A DNA stretch of 44,272 nucleotides from Bodo saltans (lineage: Eukaryota; Euglenozoa; Kinetoplastea; Eubodonida; Bodonidae), in the NCBI GenBank assembly GCA_001460835.1, contig CYKH01000305.1:1167-45438 (forward strand), written 5' to 3'. Numbering within the stretch: the stretch's first letter is position 1; every line of letters begins with the position of its first letter. The position numbers and the translations under genes are program-made. Shown here piece after piece: positions 20,201-28,700 of the stretch. Below the pieces are notes generated by a model. It was not told the DNA's origin and ran no database searches. It worked only from the letters and a program-made list of their open reading frames with translations.

Positions 20201-20398
20201 GCCGTTCTCACGGTAAGCCGAAATCGTCAGTCGCAGGTGGGTTCCGATGGAGTTCCTATTCGTGGAGTGTGCCAACGCGCGTTTGCTCTCGCGAGTTGTA
20301 CGGTACACGTTTCGGACACTATTGTGTCTCTTGACTGCCCTGAATCAGAATTAGAGTCTGCGAACATCACCACGTATGCTGAGCGTATTTTGTGGTAA
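17243..20398 (+). CDS. Large multi-pass membrane protein, family uncertain
   Basis: The product is 1051 residues with about ten or more predicted membrane helices. A first block (about 60-410) has several helices and a Cys-rich extracellular loop (about 300-375; CDRYICPVGTKF, then CDPCVFQHGC). A cytoplasmic region with a short coiled coil (KQYERLFQRYLDAKEVTQERD) and a long low-complexity linker follows. A second membrane block (about 681-800) begins YRREFQYFLLVEILHRLALV. It precedes a Glu/Lys-rich coiled coil and one last helix (about 878-900) with a luminal or extracellular tail bearing possible N-glycosylation sites. The YxxxFxxLVExLxRLxL pattern resembles the late membrane block of fungal Flc/TRP-like and protist GCC2/GCC3-type proteins, which suggests a channel or channel-like receptor. 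That is a weak pattern resemblance, not an assignment. No pore selectivity motif was recognised. Confidence 0.6.
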   Translation: MGALTKLQMLLKHMQFIGLLQSIDIPFPKIYINFSSLSNLISLDPSFLQSLDQNFPVFTFRLQFFFIAVALPVIIMMLTLLVFVNFTTIMWMCFSVAGILLLAIRIAGEFNQSFVTGGNITSTEYLVVMIATVVYCVAYRSLGKMFNRWSMVVVLTKNLLSAAMLFAGGCMAGFSTLNLQIMLTASCVNVLCYIYKADRPKGIKFIMLLVVGGACAAGWKEMDISFVGVFPDALIIPGYLIIALGAAGWLQFLMYSNSDEGVGKAFIQARKKIQHILDKSLLALAFFFLSSAFVPVVTSCLQMFVCDRYICPVGTKFNPYLPVDYSKPENVTLGNQYCDPCVFQHGCNFSTAELCPAFNEERLYFHPDTSCDDRVATYYKISAVIVLFVFVIVVSLMYYVIIQTITGQLSSFTMETYNALHKQYERLFQRYLDAKEVTQERDELRRLRSSMIRHNINQAATNPVDDLTWTTVDNMQRRTPLAPMNAANSINSPQQINFGASVNFTTTVRIDGFDSDDDDPFDDKNVARAAAAGMQHQNSLQTPLVASPHSTTSTAKRFGGRGVAAGEGSFSPHDAPGGYIPPAPLKLEQPTLNWRPESGGGGTVPPPQPKRARAGSLLDSLRSSFSPKATLAEQELQDEFKRLDEQEDAERRAKKPEAPSMNDALLKVNAKIEPKASSLYNAYRREFQYFLLVEILHRLALVVVSVFVSPTHAFSAGINLALHAMFFGTILLVRPYVGGLEQLLAVVIALSDTLSAVYATLLWQLPTNSITTSEGMGYAVLVIGVIPVGCGAVWQIVDMRQSLVNPYAKQEEEEQKQREEKTKQEIQDLQEQIDNADLFGLSKRQVEELEKKVEGLKAPAETAETKLTDDLNASTKRSILRFFVLGSIPLLLVALGLCVYATLNDPGTEFYNGSDLVTRTKQVVLADRDSWEDFVSDCCCFVSLEPMSGFNITERWACAPLTSTTLASNTSAALSSASDSGGLLTSAVLTVSRNRQSQVGSDGVPIRGVCQRAFALASCTVHVSDTIVSLDCPESELESANITTYAERILW

Positions 20399-20676
20399 CT
20401 TTCCAACAACCAAAGAAAAAGAAGGGAATGAAGAAAAAAAAAAATGAATCTTCATTTCAAGTTGTTTTCTTTTTCTTTTTTCGTTATTTGAACACTTTCT
20501 TTCTCGTTTTGATACATTCAATTTTGAAACACCACTCGCAACAAGTTTTTACCCTAAGATTTTTTCAACGCTCAAATCCCCTCCTGCGATCTCTGTCGCG
20601 GCTCTTTTTTCTGTGTTGTTTTACGTCGTTTCTTTCATTTCGTACTCACCCATTGTCCTAATTTTGCTTCTCTCTT
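20399..20676. other. Intergenic region with a purine/pyrimidine inverted repeat
   Basis: The sequence after the membrane-protein stop is A/G-rich to about 20446 and then T/C-rich. The 12-mer AAAGAAAAAGAA (20412-20423) is exactly complementary to TTCTTTTTCTTT (20467-20478). A small palindrome AAATGAATCTTCATTT lies between them. No gene is seen. The downstream T/C-rich part leads into the splice acceptor of the next gene. Confidence 0.55.
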
Positions 20677-21376
20677 TCTTTGTCTCTTTTTGTTTGAAGT
20701 TATTGAAGTATGCCTCCCTCATCATCATATGAAACGGCACGAGTAAATCAGTACGATGCGAAAACATTCACTCGAAATCGCATTAACACTCGTGTAGTAG
20801 TCCGCGAGAAGCCTTTCGTGAAATCTCGCTCACAACGTTTGCGTGACTGGCTCCGTCCCTCTCAACGGCCTGGCCATAGCATTATTGAAACAATGGAACT
20901 GTTAAAGGTGATGGGTTGCATTATCTTCCCCGTGTTTGCCTTGGCGTTTTGGAAATATTACCAACAGAACCTTCCCGATGAGTGGGAAAGCAAGTTCCAT
21001 GGTCTTCAAAATAAACAACATAAGGATCTTTGTCTCTTTTTGTTTGAAGTTATTGAAGTATGCCTCCCTCATCATCATATGAAACGGCACGAGTAAATCA
21101 GTACGATGCGAAAACATTCACTCGAAATCGCATTAACACTCGTGTAGTAGTCCGCGAGAAGCCTTTCGTGAAATCTCGCTCACAACGTTTGCGTGACTGG
21201 CTCCGTCCCTCTCAACGGCCTGGCCATAGCATTATTGAAACAATGGAACTGTTAAAGGTGATGGGTTGCATTATCTTCCCCGTGTTTGCCTTGGCGTTTT
21301 GGAAATATTACCAACAGAACCTTCCCGATGAGTGGGAAAGCAAGTTCCATGGTCTTCAAAATAAACAACATAAGGA
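20677..21376 (+). repeat. Exact 350 bp tandem duplication including a splice acceptor
   Basis: Bases 20677-21026 and 21027-21376 are identical by direct reading, with no spacer. The unit contains a pyrimidine tract plus AG (AG at 20698-20699 and 21048-21049), the start codon and the first 105 codons of a small gene. Because 350 is not a multiple of three, the upstream copy runs out of frame into the second copy's leader, while the downstream copy keeps the intact gene. Confidence 0.97.
20710..21096 (+). CDS. Chimeric upstream copy of the small membrane protein gene
   Basis: The first 105 residues are identical to the downstream copy. After the duplication junction the frame continues for 23 residues encoded by the second copy's pyrimidine tract, leader and shifted start region (DLCLFLFEVIEVCLPHHHMK...), then stops. 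This novel tail replaces the native C-terminus. The stop at 21094-21096 lies beyond both the downstream acceptor AG (21049) and the downstream ATG (21060). If the downstream acceptor is used, the upstream transcript would be cut inside its own coding region and lack a stop codon. It is probably a non-functional remnant, unless it is an assembly duplicate. Confidence 0.6.
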   Translation: MPPSSSYETARVNQYDAKTFTRNRINTRVVVREKPFVKSRSQRLRDWLRPSQRPGHSIIETMELLKVMGCIIFPVFALAFWKYYQQNLPDEWESKFHGLQNKQHKDLCLFLFEVIEVCLPHHHMKRHE

Positions 21377-21473
21377 GGAGGCTGTCGAAGCAAAGACAAC
21401 TGATTACTTCTCCATTATTGACGGATTTCAAGAGAGGAGAACGCAGGCGCTGCAGAAGAAGCAGACTTTGTAG
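21060..21473 (+). CDS. Small single-pass membrane protein, possibly PET100-like
   Basis: The product is 137 residues: a basic N-terminus (about 1-55) that could serve in mitochondrial import, one membrane helix around 64-80 (MELLKVMGCIIFPVFALAFW), and a charged helical C-terminus. The order glutamate, short hydrophobic helix with FPV, aromatic residues, an acidic segment, then a Glu/Arg/Lys-rich helix resembles PET100, a cytochrome c oxidase assembly factor of the inner mitochondrial membrane. This is similarity by eye to a very short family, so the assignment is tentative; an accessory respiratory-chain subunit is an equal alternative. It has its own acceptor (AG 21048-21049, 11 bases before the ATG), inherited through the 350 bp duplication. 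This is the intact copy. Confidence 0.6.
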   Translation: MPPSSSYETARVNQYDAKTFTRNRINTRVVVREKPFVKSRSQRLRDWLRPSQRPGHSIIETMELLKVMGCIIFPVFALAFWKYYQQNLPDEWESKFHGLQNKQHKEEAVEAKTTDYFSIIDGFQERRTQALQKKQTL

Positions 21474-21713
21474 GGAGGCGACACCACAGTACAGTGTGTG
21501 TGCCTTGGCGCATTTGACCAAGAGAGAGAGTGTGTGTTGAGTGTTGTTCCCTCAGTCCCTCATAGTGAGGTATTCGAGATGACTGTTGCTTCTCTTGAAT
21601 TGCCGCAGTTCAAAGTTGTTTCAGCTCTCCTTGCCCAAGCCTCCATCAAAAGCCTCTGACCACATAAAATTGGACTTCTCTGCAAGAATTCCTGCGTTTT
21701 TGTTCGTCATAAA

Positions 21714-21746
21714 CCTCTCTCTTCATTTTTTTCTCCTTTATGCAAG
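21714..21746 (+). promoter_or_regulatory. Trans-splice acceptor for the coiled-coil protein gene
   Basis: A strong tract of C/T (21714-21740) is followed by AG at 21745-21746, three bases before the ATG at 21750. No comparable tract precedes the second open segment that starts at 22167, which argues that both segments belong to one transcript. Confidence 0.65.
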
Positions 21747-21749
21747 AAA

Positions 21750-22103
21750 ATGTCAGGTGAAATGCGTGACGTTGCCCTCAAAAGAGAAGTAGAGCTTCTA
21801 TGGCATGCGGCCGAGTCTGAGCGTAGCAAAGCCAACCGTCTTCAGGCGGAACTGTCTGAAGTCACCGCAGCACTTCGCCAAGCTCTGTCAGATCTTAGAG
21901 AGGCGAGTGAAGAGGTTGCTGCCCTCAAGGTGCAACTTCGTTCAAGTGTAGCACACATGGAAGACTCAACGCATCATTATCAAGAATTGCTATTCGATGC
22001 TCAAAGTAATCGCCGTGAACTCCTCGCCGCGGATGCTCGTCTTATACTATCAGCACATCGCCTCGACCTCGTAGCCCTTCGTGCGTTGCGGGTTGTCCTT
22101 TAA
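21750..22103 (+). CDS. Coiled-coil protein, 5' segment ended by an in-frame TAA
   Basis: The 117 residues are almost entirely helical and heptad-like (REVELLWHAAESERSKANRL, then LQAELSEVTAALRQALSDL). The segment starts directly after a strong splice acceptor. It ends at TAA 22101-22103, codon 118. The reading frame then stays open from 22104 through the ATG at 22167 to 25481 with the same helical character. The most economical reading is therefore one gene of about 1243 codons with a single nonsense codon, not two genes. On its own this segment would be a small coiled-coil protein. Confidence 0.7.
   Translation: MSGEMRDVALKREVELLWHAAESERSKANRLQAELSEVTAALRQALSDLREASEEVAALKVQLRSSVAHMEDSTHHYQELLFDAQSNRRELLAADARLILSAHRLDLVALRALRVVL
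22101..22103 (+). other. In-frame TAA interrupting the coiled-coil gene
   Basis: TAA occurs in the context CCTT-TAA-CGG, in the same frame as the open segments on both sides. A single C-to-T change from CAA (Gln) would explain it. TAA is also a genuine terminator in this window (for example at 9809-9811 and 28738-28740), so reassignment is unlikely. A sequencing error, a real null allele or programmed readthrough remain possible. Confidence 0.7.
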
Positions 22104-22166
22104 CGGAAGTGTGTTACGGAACTCAAACGTTCCCGGGTTGAGCCACTTCTCCGGGGTTTACAAAAG

Positions 22167-25100
22167 ATGCGTAGCTGGTTTCTTAAAGATTTAGTGAACA
22201 GACTATCGCAGGTGAGATGGATGGTTCAGCTTGATGCGCGTGCTCAGACGGTTGTCGTCAACCGATGCAGCGTCTACTGCGCAAGTGTCCGCGCGATGTG
22301 GTCCGCTCATGCAGGAGAACTTACCAACATCGTGGGGGATGTGGTTCACTGTGTTCAAGGTCAACAAGGGAATGGGTCCACCGTTACCGCTGATCCCAAT
22401 ATCCAGCAGCAAGCTGGAATCGTTTCTACTGTTCACGAGGACGCGCGCCGTCGTGGAAGAGCGGCAAGTTTTATCGACCCGGAGATAACTGTGCGTGCGG
22501 TTGTTGCTGAGGGGCCACATGTAGCACGACTTCGTGAAACTCTCTTTGATGAACGTTATGCGTCATTTGTGCTGGATTTGCAGGAGTTGCAAGCCCAGCA
22601 TGCCAATCGTGCCGGAGAGTATTTTGCCGACTACATGACCGTCGTGTTTGCGAGATCGTTGCATGCAGCCCAAGTTGAAATGATGAAGCTTGCTGCAACT
22701 TCTATGACGCGCTCCAGCGTTGGCGACAACGAGGAAGCATTGCGCGCTAGAAATGAAGAACTGCAAGAGGCCGTGACTGCTGCCGACCGCCGTCTGGTAT
22801 CGCGTGACGTCCTTATTCAAACGTTAAAACGTCGAGCCACAGCCGCTGAGGATCAAGTCACACAACTTCAAGAAGAACTGCATTCCCTCGAGCAGACAAA
22901 CAAAGAACGCGAGCGACAACTGCAGGCCGCAGCTTCGCGGCTTCAAGACCAACAACAATTATCGATGGAGCTGCGCAGTGCTCTTGCCCAGCGTGACGAA
23001 GAGCTCATCAAAGTGCGAGAGTCTGGCTATGTACCCACTGGCTCATCCCTCCAGCCCGGAGGTGGTGCTGGGGGTTTGCTAGCAGACCTCACTCCCGAAA
23101 ACGTAGGTCGCCAAGGGGCCACGACTTTTCTTCGAGAACAGCTTTCTCAGCAGATGGACCTCCTCCAGCGAATCGAGGAAAGTGAACAACGTGCGGCACA
23201 TGAGCGGGCTACCATCCTCGTGGCCAATACCATGGGGCAACTGTTCACTGCGATCATGTCTATGATGCTCCACGATCGAGCGGAGTATCTAGACTGGATG
23301 GGCGGCCGCATGCAAGAAGAGCGACTGTTTCTTCGCGAGCGTCTTGTGGAGGCAGCGGAGCAACTGGCGGAGATGGAGCGGCATAAACAGCGACTTGAAG
23401 AATTGATTGCTGGGACGTACAAATCTTCTGCGTTAGCGAGCGATATTGCCATGATGCAGCCATTTCATCTTTCGTCGCTCTATCACGTCGTTGAGGTTGC
23501 AATGACCGCCCCAACCTCGTCCCATGTGTTAACGTCCACAACTTCATTGTTTTCTCGAGGCATTGGTGGTAGCGGTGGCGGCACGAGTCTCACAACGCAG
23601 CCAATGATGTTTACAGGGTACGATCATCAACTCGAGCAGCACGCGCAGCATCTCGCCATAGCCCTTGGCGCACTGTTCTTAGAGGTGAAATTAGAATTCA
23701 ACCAATTGCAACTGCAAGCCCATCGATCGCTTCTGCGCATGTTCTGGGCATTGGCGCCCAAGGAACGGGCATCTTCGCATGTCCGCGTGCACATTCTCGA
23801 AGGAGCGTTGGCGGTCTCCGAGTCTCAACGGTTGCAATCTGTGACTGTGGCACAATGGTTAGAGGAGCAGTGCTCCGTTGCTCGGGATGCACTGATGGAA
23901 CTGCTGAGAGAAACAAAGCACGCTGTCGTTGGATGGGAGGACTCGAAGTCCACGACTTCTCAGTACACGGGAGCGTACGCTCTGCCTCCCTCCACGCTTC
24001 AATACGGTGCGGGCCCACCGCGTTTTGGAAGCATTGCAAATCCATCACTTCTGAACTCACCCGCCGCGTCCCCACGTCACGGGTTGGAGGGTGCAGGGCT
24101 GGACGCCTCCTACACATTCCACAGCACAAAGCGCTCGCTTCACGTTGTCACTGCCGAAGAGGACCTTCTGCAACTGCAGGATAACATGGCAGTCGCCGAT
24201 CGTCGTGCGGCGAGAGATGCAGTGGTAGCGCACCAGACCTGTGACCGATTGCTGGAAACGTTCACCGCGCTTCAAAATAGACTTCTAGAAGCGGAGGTTG
24301 CCGCCCAGCACGCCATTGGTGATACGACGGAGCGAAACATTGAGACAGAAGAACTCCGTCAGCAACTCGATCGGCAAGTTCTCACCCATGCTCTTGAACA
24401 AGAGATTGCCGATGACGCCGTGTCGATGCTGCGAGAGATGCTACGAGTGGAACGGAGAGAAGCACAGCACCTCATTCAGTCGCTACTGGATGCATGCTCT
24501 CTTCGAGATTTGGCGATCCTTGGACACTGCAGAGACGCCTTGAAGACACGGAATATGATGAGGCTGGTGCTTCTGCTGGCACAGTACGTCAATGGAGCAT
24601 ATGAAGCAACGCTTGAGCTGAGCATGGAGAACATGATTCAATGCGCTCAGTGGGTGCGAACTGCCACGATTCCGACACCAAAAGAGGTGGCGTTTGCCCT
24701 GACCACCGTCCACTGGGAATATGGCAAGGCGCTGGAAGCAGCCGCTGCGGATGTTCGGTTATCCTTCGGTGAGGTTGGCATGTGGCTCAAGTCCATCCAC
24801 GACGACAACTACTACTTACGAAAGGAGCTTGCCTCAGCGGCGGCCACGCTGAACCGATTTGCACAGGAGCGAGCAGCGGAGAAGGTGGCCATGGATGCGT
24901 TTCAAACATTTATACTCCACGGCATTGAAGACGCGTTTGCCACTCAGGGTCGATCTCTTTGGGAACATGTTCTCGTACTGCGAGAATCGGCGTGGTCTGC
25001 GCTCTCGCAGCATGCGCGCTCTCATGAAAAGGTTCTTGAGCTACAACACATGACAAGTCATCTCTGCAAGACACTGCGAGCATCTGAGGTGGAGCTAGAC

Positions 25101-25481
25101 GAGCACCGCGTTGCGCTTGCGTCCGCGTCGGAGGCAGTCACGGCGATCGATAATGTTCTCGCGGAGCGTCTCGCGACGCTGCGGGAACGCGAGCTGGAGT
25201 TGCAACAACTACGCACGAGGCACGACGAGCATGAGTCTCTACTTGCATCACTACGCTCGCAGATAGTGACGTACCATGAAATGCTAGTTACAGCGGCGGC
25301 AGAAAAGGACTCTGCCCTTGACCAATGTCGTCATCAAGGCACGACGCTGGTCCAAAGCGAAAAGGCGGTGATAGAACTCAAGAAGGAATTAGAGGACCTC
25401 ACGCTGTTGCTGGAGGAGGAGCGCGGCGCACATCGTCACACAATCAAGTCCATAGCAGACACATTTTCTGGAGCAAAATAA
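22167..25481 (+). CDS. Large coiled-coil protein, 3' segment of the interrupted gene
   Basis: From the first ATG after the TAA the segment encodes 1104 residues. It is rich in Glu, Gln, Arg, Ala and Leu, with long heptad stretches such as QVTQLQEELHSLEQTNKERE and LRERLVEAAEQLAEMERHKQ, and no membrane helix or catalytic motif. Short non-helical linkers (Gly/Ser-rich around residues 290-310 and 465-480, Pro/Ser-rich around 605-640) separate the helical blocks. No family was recognised. Architecture suggests a cytoskeletal, basal-body or flagellar scaffold, but that is inference from composition only. No pyrimidine tract or acceptor lies in 22104-22166, so this segment probably has no mRNA of its own. 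Confidence 0.7.
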   Translation: MRSWFLKDLVNRLSQVRWMVQLDARAQTVVVNRCSVYCASVRAMWSAHAGELTNIVGDVVHCVQGQQGNGSTVTADPNIQQQAGIVSTVHEDARRRGRAASFIDPEITVRAVVAEGPHVARLRETLFDERYASFVLDLQELQAQHANRAGEYFADYMTVVFARSLHAAQVEMMKLAATSMTRSSVGDNEEALRARNEELQEAVTAADRRLVSRDVLIQTLKRRATAAEDQVTQLQEELHSLEQTNKERERQLQAAASRLQDQQQLSMELRSALAQRDEELIKVRESGYVPTGSSLQPGGGAGGLLADLTPENVGRQGATTFLREQLSQQMDLLQRIEESEQRAAHERATILVANTMGQLFTAIMSMMLHDRAEYLDWMGGRMQEERLFLRERLVEAAEQLAEMERHKQRLEELIAGTYKSSALASDIAMMQPFHLSSLYHVVEVAMTAPTSSHVLTSTTSLFSRGIGGSGGGTSLTTQPMMFTGYDHQLEQHAQHLAIALGALFLEVKLEFNQLQLQAHRSLLRMFWALAPKERASSHVRVHILEGALAVSESQRLQSVTVAQWLEEQCSVARDALMELLRETKHAVVGWEDSKSTTSQYTGAYALPPSTLQYGAGPPRFGSIANPSLLNSPAASPRHGLEGAGLDASYTFHSTKRSLHVVTAEEDLLQLQDNMAVADRRAARDAVVAHQTCDRLLETFTALQNRLLEAEVAAQHAIGDTTERNIETEELRQQLDRQVLTHALEQEIADDAVSMLREMLRVERREAQHLIQSLLDACSLRDLAILGHCRDALKTRNMMRLVLLLAQYVNGAYEATLELSMENMIQCAQWVRTATIPTPKEVAFALTTVHWEYGKALEAAAADVRLSFGEVGMWLKSIHDDNYYLRKELASAAATLNRFAQERAAEKVAMDAFQTFILHGIEDAFATQGRSLWEHVLVLRESAWSALSQHARSHEKVLELQHMTSHLCKTLRASEVELDEHRVALASASEAVTAIDNVLAERLATLRERELELQQLRTRHDEHESLLASLRSQIVTYHEMLVTAAAEKDSALDQCRHQGTTLVQSEKAVIELKKELEDLTLLLEEERGAHRHTIKSIADTFSGAK

Positions 25482-25668
25482 CAGCAGCAAAGGAGCACCC
25501 ACGTCCTCCTACTGTCCGAATTAAACGATCACAGGACCACGAAGCAAATGATAGAGTGCAAGTGAAAAACTCGTCAGCGTGGTGTTTTTGTACACTACTA
25601 CTTGTTGTTGCATTACGATATGATTTTTGGTTGCCGTGTGCAGGCTAAAATCTTTGCGACAGACACAC

Positions 25669-25705
25669 GTTTTTTTTTTCTCGGTCTCTCTTTGACATGC
25701 TTCAG
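25669..25705 (+). promoter_or_regulatory. Trans-splice acceptor for the HELQ-type helicase gene
   Basis: A run of T (25670-25679) and a C/T stretch end at the AG of 25704-25705, five bases before the ATG at 25711. Confidence 0.6.
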
Positions 25706-25710
25706 GTTGA

Positions 25711-28700
25711 ATGGGGTTCATTGGTCGTGGGCTGTCCAGAGGAGGAGGTGGGACACCGGCAGGGTTTCGTGCACCAAAGATCCTTAAGGACGCGTTGGGA
25801 GAGTCAGAGCTCCTTCTGGGATCAACAAGCGATTCCATCCTGCCACTAACATCGTCATCATCGTTTGCGTCGCAATCAACAGGGCACTTGACTGCGAATA
25901 AGAGACAGCGTGAGACGTGTTTAGTTGCGCAGGATATGCCACCCCCAGAACAGAAAGGTCGAAGAATCGACCAAGCCGATGTGGGCTCACAAAACATTGC
26001 CACATCGATTCATTTCCCTGTGACGACTCCCGTCATCGATCATGAAGACAACATGTACAACCTTGTCGACGAAGCCCCACCTGACGCCTACGCCATGATG
26101 CTTGAAATAGAAGAAGACCGCAGGCAATCAACCGACTTGGGCTTCACACAGAGATCTCCCTCCTCCGACAAACTTCCTCCGAGTTCTGATCAAGCGGGTG
26201 GGGAAGCACCCATCTCATTCTCTCAGCAAATGATCCCCCTCACGCCGCCACAACATGCAACGTCGCTCATGCACAATTCTCCTCATGTCACGTTTTACGG
26301 ACTGCCCTTGGCCGCTAAGAAATTATTCGAAGCTCGAGGCGTCAAGAAGCTGTATGAATGGCAACACGAAGTCCTCTCGCGCGATGATATCGCAGAGGGG
26401 AAAAACTTCGTCTACAGCCTTCCCACGTCTGGAGGAAAAACGCTGGTCGCAGAGGTCTTGCTGATGAGGGCGGTAATGAATGCCCAACCTGATGGATCCT
26501 CTCGCTCTGCGATGCTGGTGCTCCCATTTGTCTCCCTTGCTGACGAGAAAACAGTTTCCATGCAATCCTTTGCCACCCGGTTTGGGTTCCCAGTGGAGGG
26601 GTACTACGGGACCAACGGCAGATTCCCCCTTCCCCATGTCGCCGCCATCTACGTCTGCACCATTGAGAAGGCCAACAGCCTCTACAATCATTTATGTGAG
26701 GAGGGCAGACACTTGGAGCTTGGATGCGTCGTCGTAGATGAGCTGCATATGGTGGGGGAGCCCCGCCGAGGTGCCACGTTGGAGCTCCTTCTTACCAAAA
26801 TTCTTGCTGTCTCGAAAGGTGCAACGCAAATTGTTGGCATGTCCGCAACGGTTCCTAACCTCCCTGTCATTGCGCGTTGGCTTCAAGCGTCGTGTTTCGT
26901 CTGTGACTTTCGCCCAGTGCCTCTCCAGCAGTTTTCCGTGTGTGATGGGGCAGTGCTTGACGGTGGCACAACGCAACATCGTGTGCTAGCCTCATGCAGC
27001 AACGACCATGAATCCTTGTTGTGCTTAGTGTCAGAGATTCCCGAATGCAGCACCCTTGTGTTCTGCGCATCGAGGCAGTCCACCATGGACACAGCGAAGC
27101 AGATTGCTCGCGGGCTGGTTCGTATGTATCAGTGGCCAGTGCAACCCCATGTTGCGGAGATGCTGCAAGAGCTGCGTGCATTAGGCCATGACGAGGGAGC
27201 GTCGCCTCTATTCGAAACGGTCCCCTACGGTGTTGCGTTTCACCACGGTGGTCTCTTAATGGAGGAGCGAGAGTTCATTGAGCGTTGCTACCGCATGCGT
27301 CGCATCACTATTCTGTGCTGCACCTCCACCCTCGCTGCCGGTGTGAACTTACCTGCCCGTCGTGTGGTGTTCCGCACGCCATACATTGGGCGAGATTTCT
27401 TGACCAAGTCTCGATATCTGCAAATGTGTGGACGTGCAGGACGCGCTGGATTGGACACGTTTGGGGAGTCGTATCTCATCCTCTCACGCCGGGATCGTGC
27501 GAAAGGCCATGAATTGATGCAGCAGGCCACGGAGGACAGCTCCAGTGGACTGTTGTTTGCGAACGATGGGCAGGTTGACGAGCAACCACTGACACGAGCG
27601 CTGCTTGAGTGTGTCGGTATTGGCATGTTGACCTCGGTGGGGACCGCTATTGGGTTCGCGACTCAAAGTTTTGAACGAACCATTCAGGAGTCACTTGGCC
27701 AGCTGGAGCGGCAACGGTTTCTTACGATTACCGCGCCAGCCGCTCTTCCTGGAGATGATGATGAGCGGACAGTCGATAGCGCCAAGAGTGCGTTGCCAAC
27801 TAGCGCAGCTGCGACCACAACGTATCCGTTAGACTTCGTGATCACTCCGACGCCCTTTGGCACGTCAGCTGTGCGATCTTGTTTCGGTATTGAAGAAGCC
27901 GTCATGATCCGCGATGAACTCGCCATTCTGCAGGAAACTGGTGTCATTCTCTCGGATGACCTTCATTTGTGCTATTTCTTAACCCCGGTGCGTGAGGTCG
28001 TGGACTGTGATTGGCAATGTTATCAGCGAATTCTGAACCGACTTAGCGACACACGCCAGCGCATCACGGAGGCGGTTGGGGTCAATGAGTACTACATCTC
28101 TCAATGTGCAATGGGCATTCCCGGCATCATGAGCCCATCGATGGCGAACTCCCCTTTCTTCTCATCAACGGACACATTGCTGTCGGATCCCGCGAAGCGG
28201 CAGCTCTTCACAGTCAGGCGGTTTTATGTCGCGATGATATTGAGCGATCTTTTAGCGGAAACTCCTTTTCACGTTGTGGAGGCAAAGTACAAAGTGAACC
28301 GTGGCCAACTGCAGTCCCTTTTGAAAAGCGCGTCGATGTTTTCGTCCTCGATGACAAGTTTTTGCAACGCCATGCAGTGGTTCTCTCTGGAGGCCTTACT
28401 GGCATCGTTTGTGAAACGTTTGGGCTTTGGTGTCCGCCCCGACATTGTCCCATTGATGGAGATCAAAGGTGTGCAAGCATCACGTGCACGCGCCTTGTGG
28501 AACGCCGGATATCGAGATGCCGCATCGATTGCAGCTGCGAATGCACAAGAGCTTGTGGATCGTGTGAAGAAGAACAACCCTCCTGACAGCAAAGCGGCAA
28601 AGTTTTTTCTTCTCAAGTCAGCGGTGTCTGTGATCCGTGAGGCTGTCAAACACATCCAGTCATTGATCAAAGAGAAGAAAGGAGAGCTTCTCGAGCTGAC

